From contig BSBM01000179.1 of NCBI GenBank assembly GCA_027924585.1, positions 12,376,501 through 12,440,500 of the forward strand: DNA of 64,000 nt, given 5' to 3'. A program made the translations under genes and the position numbers. The notes under the pieces are model-generated. The model did no database searches. It was given only the letters and a program-made list of their open reading frames with translations, and had not been told where the DNA came from. How positions within the stretch are numbered: position 1 is the first letter of the stretch; each line of letters begins with the position of its first letter. The stretch is from Larix kaempferi. Lineage: Eukaryota; Streptophyta; Pinopsida; Pinales; Pinaceae. This document shows, piece after piece, positions 59,129 through 64,000 of the stretch.

Positions 59129-61027
59129 ACATAACTGTTGCATTATCATTGAAATGCTTAACATGTAAAAAGAGAAATTAACAATACTTTTCTACCAACA
59201 ATATTCTTCTTTGGTCTCCTCCTATCTAAATTCTCCTCCATCATGGCCGATATATCATCATATATATAGTCACAACTTACATCTCATAAAAGGAATGACA
59301 CTACATTGGATGATATCGATCCCCTCAACTCTTGGATCTGCAACCATTTACATTTATTACATAACAAATTCAAGACAAACATGATTGGCACACTGTTGGA
59401 CTGAACAACCATGATCCCATTCCCCATATGATGAGATTGGAACTGATCAAATAGTAAGGAAACCATCTTGATGACCCTCTGAATAAAATCCATGTGGAAA
59501 TTTTTCCCCTATGCATCACAAATATGCCATCCATGGAGGCTAGTTATCGGATCTAGGCTATAGTTATGGGATTTGAACCATGATTAGTCATTTCTTAATT
59601 TAGAACAAAGGATCAATGTGCTGCCACTAAATCTATCATCATAGGAAGAGGCTCAAATTTTGATCTTTGCTGCCATAGATTTCATGAAGTGGAATGCATG
59701 AAATATGTCTTATTGTTTAAATCAAGTTGGAACTACTTAAGTAGATCTAGGTTGGAGTTAGTTATGGAATGCACAAGTGTCTTGAAGGATATGAATTGAT
59801 TCTTTCTACCACTAATTTCATGCAGGATCGCTCACCCATTACTTTATCTTCAAGTTTGAATTATGCTCAATTATTGTTGGATGCTCTTATTTGGGTGTTG
59901 GTTGACAACAACTTTGACCAAAGGTTAGACACCTTCTTTGCTTGAGTTAGAACTAATTGGATAGGATTTGAACCATATTTGAGGATCTATAAACAAAACA
60001 CATAATCTCGATATAGATTTAGAAAAACACACATATTCCAATGAACAATCTGTTACCGGGTCTATACACTATAGTTACAAGAACAAGTTTTGGTAATTCA
60101 TCACTCAAAACAACTCAAATATCATTTATTCATTAAAATAAGGAAATAATATATATGAGAAATCATAGTATCACATAAAACTCATGGCATGATCTTTACA
60201 AAATCATAGGTAATTTATGAAAAAGGGTGATAAGGCAATTAAAATGGAGAGGTATATGGTCGAAACAAAGTGACTGGCAGTAGAAAAGTGATCAAAACTC
60301 GAGCTCAATAAATGCCTAATTGACTATTGTGTAATTGTCTATTGTATGATTGTCTAATTGTCTATTTTGTGTGTATATATATCTCTTATCTTCATTTAAC
60401 AAAATTACAAATATGGCATACAATTTTATGTTAATTACTTACTCCAACACCTCTTATTAATGTAAAACTTGTATTTCTCTAGAGTTAGTTTCAATCTTGA
60501 TTTTCATGTGGCTTTTCTCTAGGTTATGTCTTCATGTCTCAATTTTATTCATAATTGGTATTCAATGTGATTATTGTGATTTGAGTGTTCTACTCCTTTT
60601 TATACCCCTCTTTAACACACGATTAGTCATCTATTTTTTTATGGCACCTAGATATATTAGGTTTTTAATAGAACTACCTGATACAATGACCAACAACATG
60701 TGTATCCTCATAGATAGATTCATTTTTTTGGAGGCACAAAATGGAAGAGAACACTCAAGGATGAAACCCAATAATGAGAATCCAAAAATTGAGTGTGTAG
60801 TGCAAATTGATAATTAAATTGAGTAACCACAAAATAATAGTGGATAGTGGTAATCCAATACACCTATAATATTGTAATGGTTCAAGGAAAACAAATACCC
60901 ATGATGGTGGGCTTGTTAAGGGTAAATAACAAAAAATCCTAAATGACTGATTATGTGTTAAGTGATAGAGATAAAATTAAGTAACACACTCAAATCACAA
61001 GATGACAATGAAGATAATGAAAGAATA
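59129..61027. other. Interval between LTR elements, no gene seen
   Basis: AT-rich. The longest ORF (60497-60817) is hydrophobic and low complexity and shows no family resemblance. A (TGTCTATTG)n-like phrase occurs near 60330-60370. Confidence 0.5.
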
Positions 61028-62269
61028 TGTAACATCCCAAAATTTCACAAAAATTTAAAAATTTTCAACGTAGCTTTTAATGCATATATTAACTGTGCGG
61101 AATTATAATAAATGCTTCTATGTCGTTATGCTGTACTAAATGTTTGTAATGATCATAAATGTATTGTTTTGCGACATGATAATTAATATCTACATTTCGA
61201 TGCTATTGAATGTTCTTCTCATCTCAGCTATATTTTTACATTACTTAAGTCAATGTTCAATCGATACAATGTTTATAAGTGCTAACTATTGTTCTTTTTT
61301 TTATGATGAAGGGGTCCTAAGGGTACCCCGTGTTATCGGACAATCCACTCGAGAGGATGCGAGCAGGATCTCCCTAGCTCAATGTGAGCCTAGAACAAAT
61401 AGAACAGACTACAAACACATTTCCTAAATCTACTTAAGGATCAAGTGCTAGATGTCTTACCTCCTTGATTTTCTATCCTTTCTCCCGAATGTTGATCCAC
61501 GTCCCACGGTCGTCAGATCAAAGCTGCAAGACCTGTCAAGACATAGAAAAGAGAAACGAGTAAAGAGCATCTATACAATAAGAGATCTATGTAAACAATT
61601 AAGCAGGTAAACAACACAACATCATTACACATAAGAGCGATATTGGTGGAAAGCATTTGTATTACTGCAAATAGAGGAGTACATGATAGAGATATAGGAC
61701 TACAACCATAGACTTAATGCAGCGGCCCTTCTCCGACCGAATCAATTTCCATATCCTTCCAAGGAAGCATGAGTTCTCCAAGAGATGAATGGGGTATCTT
61801 GGGAGAGATTTCACTAGCATGTAGATACTATAGCCTTCCTCTAAGGTAGATTTCACTAGCGTATGGATACCTTAGTCTTCCTCCCTTTGGTATGGGAATG
61901 AGCCTCACTTATATAGGACTAAATGGATAGGGTGTGGATAGGATAGGTTGAGGAAGGGTAGGAGAGAGATAAGGGATCTTCCCAAAGAGTTAGGGGTCGA
62001 GTACCAGCTCTCCTAAAGGTCAAGGATAAGCCCCTAAATGAGCAAGTTTCAAGAAGGATCTCGAATAAGCTATTTTTTCCCATTAACAGACCTCATCGCA
62101 ACCTGTAGTGGTGCAACCTGCAACGTCACATGTTGCTAGTATGCAACCGGCGACGACCCTTCAGAACCCAACACAAATGGGTACAAACCCTCCCAGGATG
62201 ATTATAAGTCCAAGTGCCTTCAAGGGTGTATACACTAAATCTGGTGATGAGTAGATTTTGGGTGTAACA
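61028..62269 (-). mobile_element. Gypsy-type 3' LTR (1,242 bp)
   Basis: In element orientation it begins TGTTACACCCAAAATC at 62269 and ends TTTTGGGATGTTACA at 61028. A purine-rich TTTGGGGGCATTC directly precedes the start (62270-62282). A TATATAAG box lies at 61908-61915 on the minus strand. The inverted ends and purine tract fit a Ty3/gypsy element extending right. The flank at 61023-61027 (GAATA) would be one target duplication copy. Confidence 0.7.
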
Positions 62270-63243
62270 GAATGCCCCCAAAGCATGAAGTTGTTAAGGA
62301 TGTACAGGTGAAGTGCTTTGATAGAAATAATGGCAAAAGACTCGTCGGATGAAGGATGCTGCTACAGTACAACTGACTCTTAACTGACAATCTCATATGA
62401 AGTATAACATGGTTGCTAACCAATACATTGCAGATCCATGGTAGTAATGACCGACTAAACACAATCATGGATACTAGACACAAGCGTAGATCCATGATGA
62501 GATGATAACACAGCCACGACCAATACAAAAGTGGATCCGTGTAATATGACTCAATACAAACTTCATCGCAACCTAGGTAAAACATGACTCCCCAGGGTCT
62601 TCAAGCTGAACCCGCAATGATACGAATCTATCCATGTGATTACAAATGTCTTGATGTAGAACATGGTAGAAACCACTTGATTACCAGTCATTGATGTAAA
62701 CTGTTAACAAGTGCGAGGGAGATCACCATTAATTTCAATGATTCCCAAGGTATCATAGTACATATCATCAAGCGTGAATAAATGAGTTGACGTTGAACGT
62801 AAGACAAAATCTTTCAATCAAGAGTCAATGATGTAAACTCATGATGAAAGCGAGGTAACCTGCCATTAAGGCATGCAGGGCTAAGGTACTTGGTTGGTTT
62901 CTAGATTCAATCCTTGGAAGATGAGTTGAAGTCGACAAGGATGAATCCGTCAAAGGAGGGCCATGATGAATCCCCCATCAATCGACACAAAACACGACAA
63001 AAGATGTGTAGAGTGGATCGGATGATACAGTAACATGTGAGACTGACTCAAAGTAACAACAACATGATGACGTGTGTACTGACTGCAAATGATAGATGGT
63101 GAATGTGTTCTTGAACATGGGCATGGCATGACTTGGCAGTATTGACATAATGAGAATGACGCAAACTTCTAATGCAACTGATGATGGAAGCTTTCTCCGA
63201 ATGACTCAGAGGAGTGACAAGACTCAGAAAGTAAGCAAGGACT
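62270..63243 (-). other. 3' internal region of the gypsy element, non-coding
   Basis: About 1 kb next to the purine tract with no long minus-strand frame and no integrase or chromodomain motif. It is probably the 3' untranslated part, now cut by a copia insertion at 63244. Confidence 0.45.
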
Positions 63244-63851
63244 TGTTAGTTTTTTAGAATTTAATTCAATATGATCTAGGATCTTAACCGAGAGAACAAC
63301 ATGTACAGCATATCTACAACATATCAATCATGGACACAATAATGCAAGCACACAAGAGACATAGAGTTTACTTGGGGAAAACCATAAAGGTGAAAAACCC
63401 CAATAACTTCCTCAGAGATAGATAGAGCGATGATACAACTAGAATACAAGAGATAGTCTTCTCCTAGCAGCAAAGCCTCCTCCTCACAAGTGCGCCACTT
63501 TCCGAATGAGAGAAGTGTGTGTAATGAGTGATCAAATAGAGATCTCCCTATCTCTTTTATACTTGTCCTGTCCTGCCCAATAAACTAATGGGGCCTACAT
63601 GTCTAGCTTAACCCATGGTTAACTTAATCTGGGCCGACCCCACACTTGGTGGTCTAATAAGCCTTTTACCCACATGACTCATACAGGGCCGACCCCATCA
63701 AGGTGGTCTAATAACCCATCGGCAAGTTAACACACTTGCGACACTTGTCAATACAAATGACGACACTTCCTTATAGAGGAATAACACATCTCCAGAAGGG
63801 TACAATAAATATATATATGAAATACATTTCGAAGTTACATATACATCAACA
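63244..63851 (-). mobile_element. Copia-type 3' LTR (608 bp) inserted in the gypsy element
   Basis: In element orientation a purine tract AAGAGGGAGTG leads into TGTTGATGTATATG at 63851, and the LTR ends CTAACA at 63244. TATAAAAG is at 63561-63554, and the plant Copia LTR phrase GGGGTTTTTCACC...GGTTTTCCCC lies at about 63405-63372. The element's internal part continues past the window edge. The 5-bp flank GGACT (63239-63243) would be one target duplication copy. Confidence 0.75.
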
Positions 63852-64000
63852 CTCCCTCTTAACTAGGAAGGTATTTCTCGACACAGAACTGCTAGTACAA
63901 GTCTTCTTCTTTGGATCATCATCAATGAATCATCATGCTCAAATCATCGTCATTGTCACTACTGCTGCTATCTCAATCAATCTCTGAATCTACTCGTCAT
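63852..64000 (-). other. Start of copia internal region at window edge
   Basis: The first 12 bases are the purine tract (complement). The remaining ~140 bp are Ser/Asp-type low-complexity or untranslated sequence with no recognisable RNase H C-terminus. Confidence 0.4.

Noticed and set aside
60497-60817. 106-codon hydrophobic ORF
   Set aside because: AT-rich, low complexity, no neighbouring signals. Consistent with chance in this composition.

Overview
The window looks like nuclear DNA from a large, repeat-rich vascular plant genome. It has plant-type LTR retrotransposons with initiator-tRNA-Met primer sites, plant LINE RNase H domains, CACTA termini and an ERD6-like sugar transporter remnant. 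Several long degenerate ORFs look like repeat families I associate with gymnosperms, so a conifer-like source is plausible but not proven. I see no rRNA or tRNA gene, no CRISPR array, no bacterial operon and no clearly functional host gene. Nearly everything recognisable is a mobile element, a piece of one, or a gene relic.

Left part (1-21.6 kb): a plus-strand retroelement ORF ends before a purine tract and a putative 3' LTR (1-2.8 kb). Next comes a nested minus-strand pair. A Ty3/gypsy element with an unusually long LTR (11654-14518), carrying a threefold ~0.6-kb tandem repeat, has a degenerate gag (8397-9127). That gag is cut by a second element whose 2.07-kb LTR (6322-8396), primer site and one long decayed ORF (6230-2842) remain. 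A lysine-rich coiled-coil ORF with a short 3' LTR lies at 16333-17953. A complete gag-only LTR element (18177-21262, target duplication TTATT) sits in one copy of a ~220-bp tandem repeat.

Middle (21.6-46 kb): two CACTA right ends with palindromic subterminal motifs (to 23342 and 25280). There are two non-LTR insertions with perfect target-site duplications (29116-30449 with 13 bp; 33832-35445 with 15 bp), an older LINE remnant beside the second, and a C-terminal sugar transporter relic with intact splice sites (39195-40087). Several young tandem duplications and an RNase H fragment between ~34-bp direct repeats (44821-45211) complete this part.

Right part (46-64 kb): a ubiquitin-fold pseudogene (46231-46812), a 600-codon decayed ORF (49137-47338), and a G-poor, TAACC-rich telomere-like array (50.3-53.7 kb) holding a 422-bp solo Copia-type LTR. 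These are followed by a fold-back MITE, a second complete gag-only LTR element (54734-59128), and at the edge a gypsy 3' LTR with a copia LTR inserted in its internal region.

The two gag-only elements share a Copia-like Gag N-terminus followed by a repeated ~110-residue module and have no reverse transcriptase or integrase. They are the best candidate for an undescribed element family and must depend on a partner element. Stops at expected Trp codons in several elements suggest decay by cytosine deamination.
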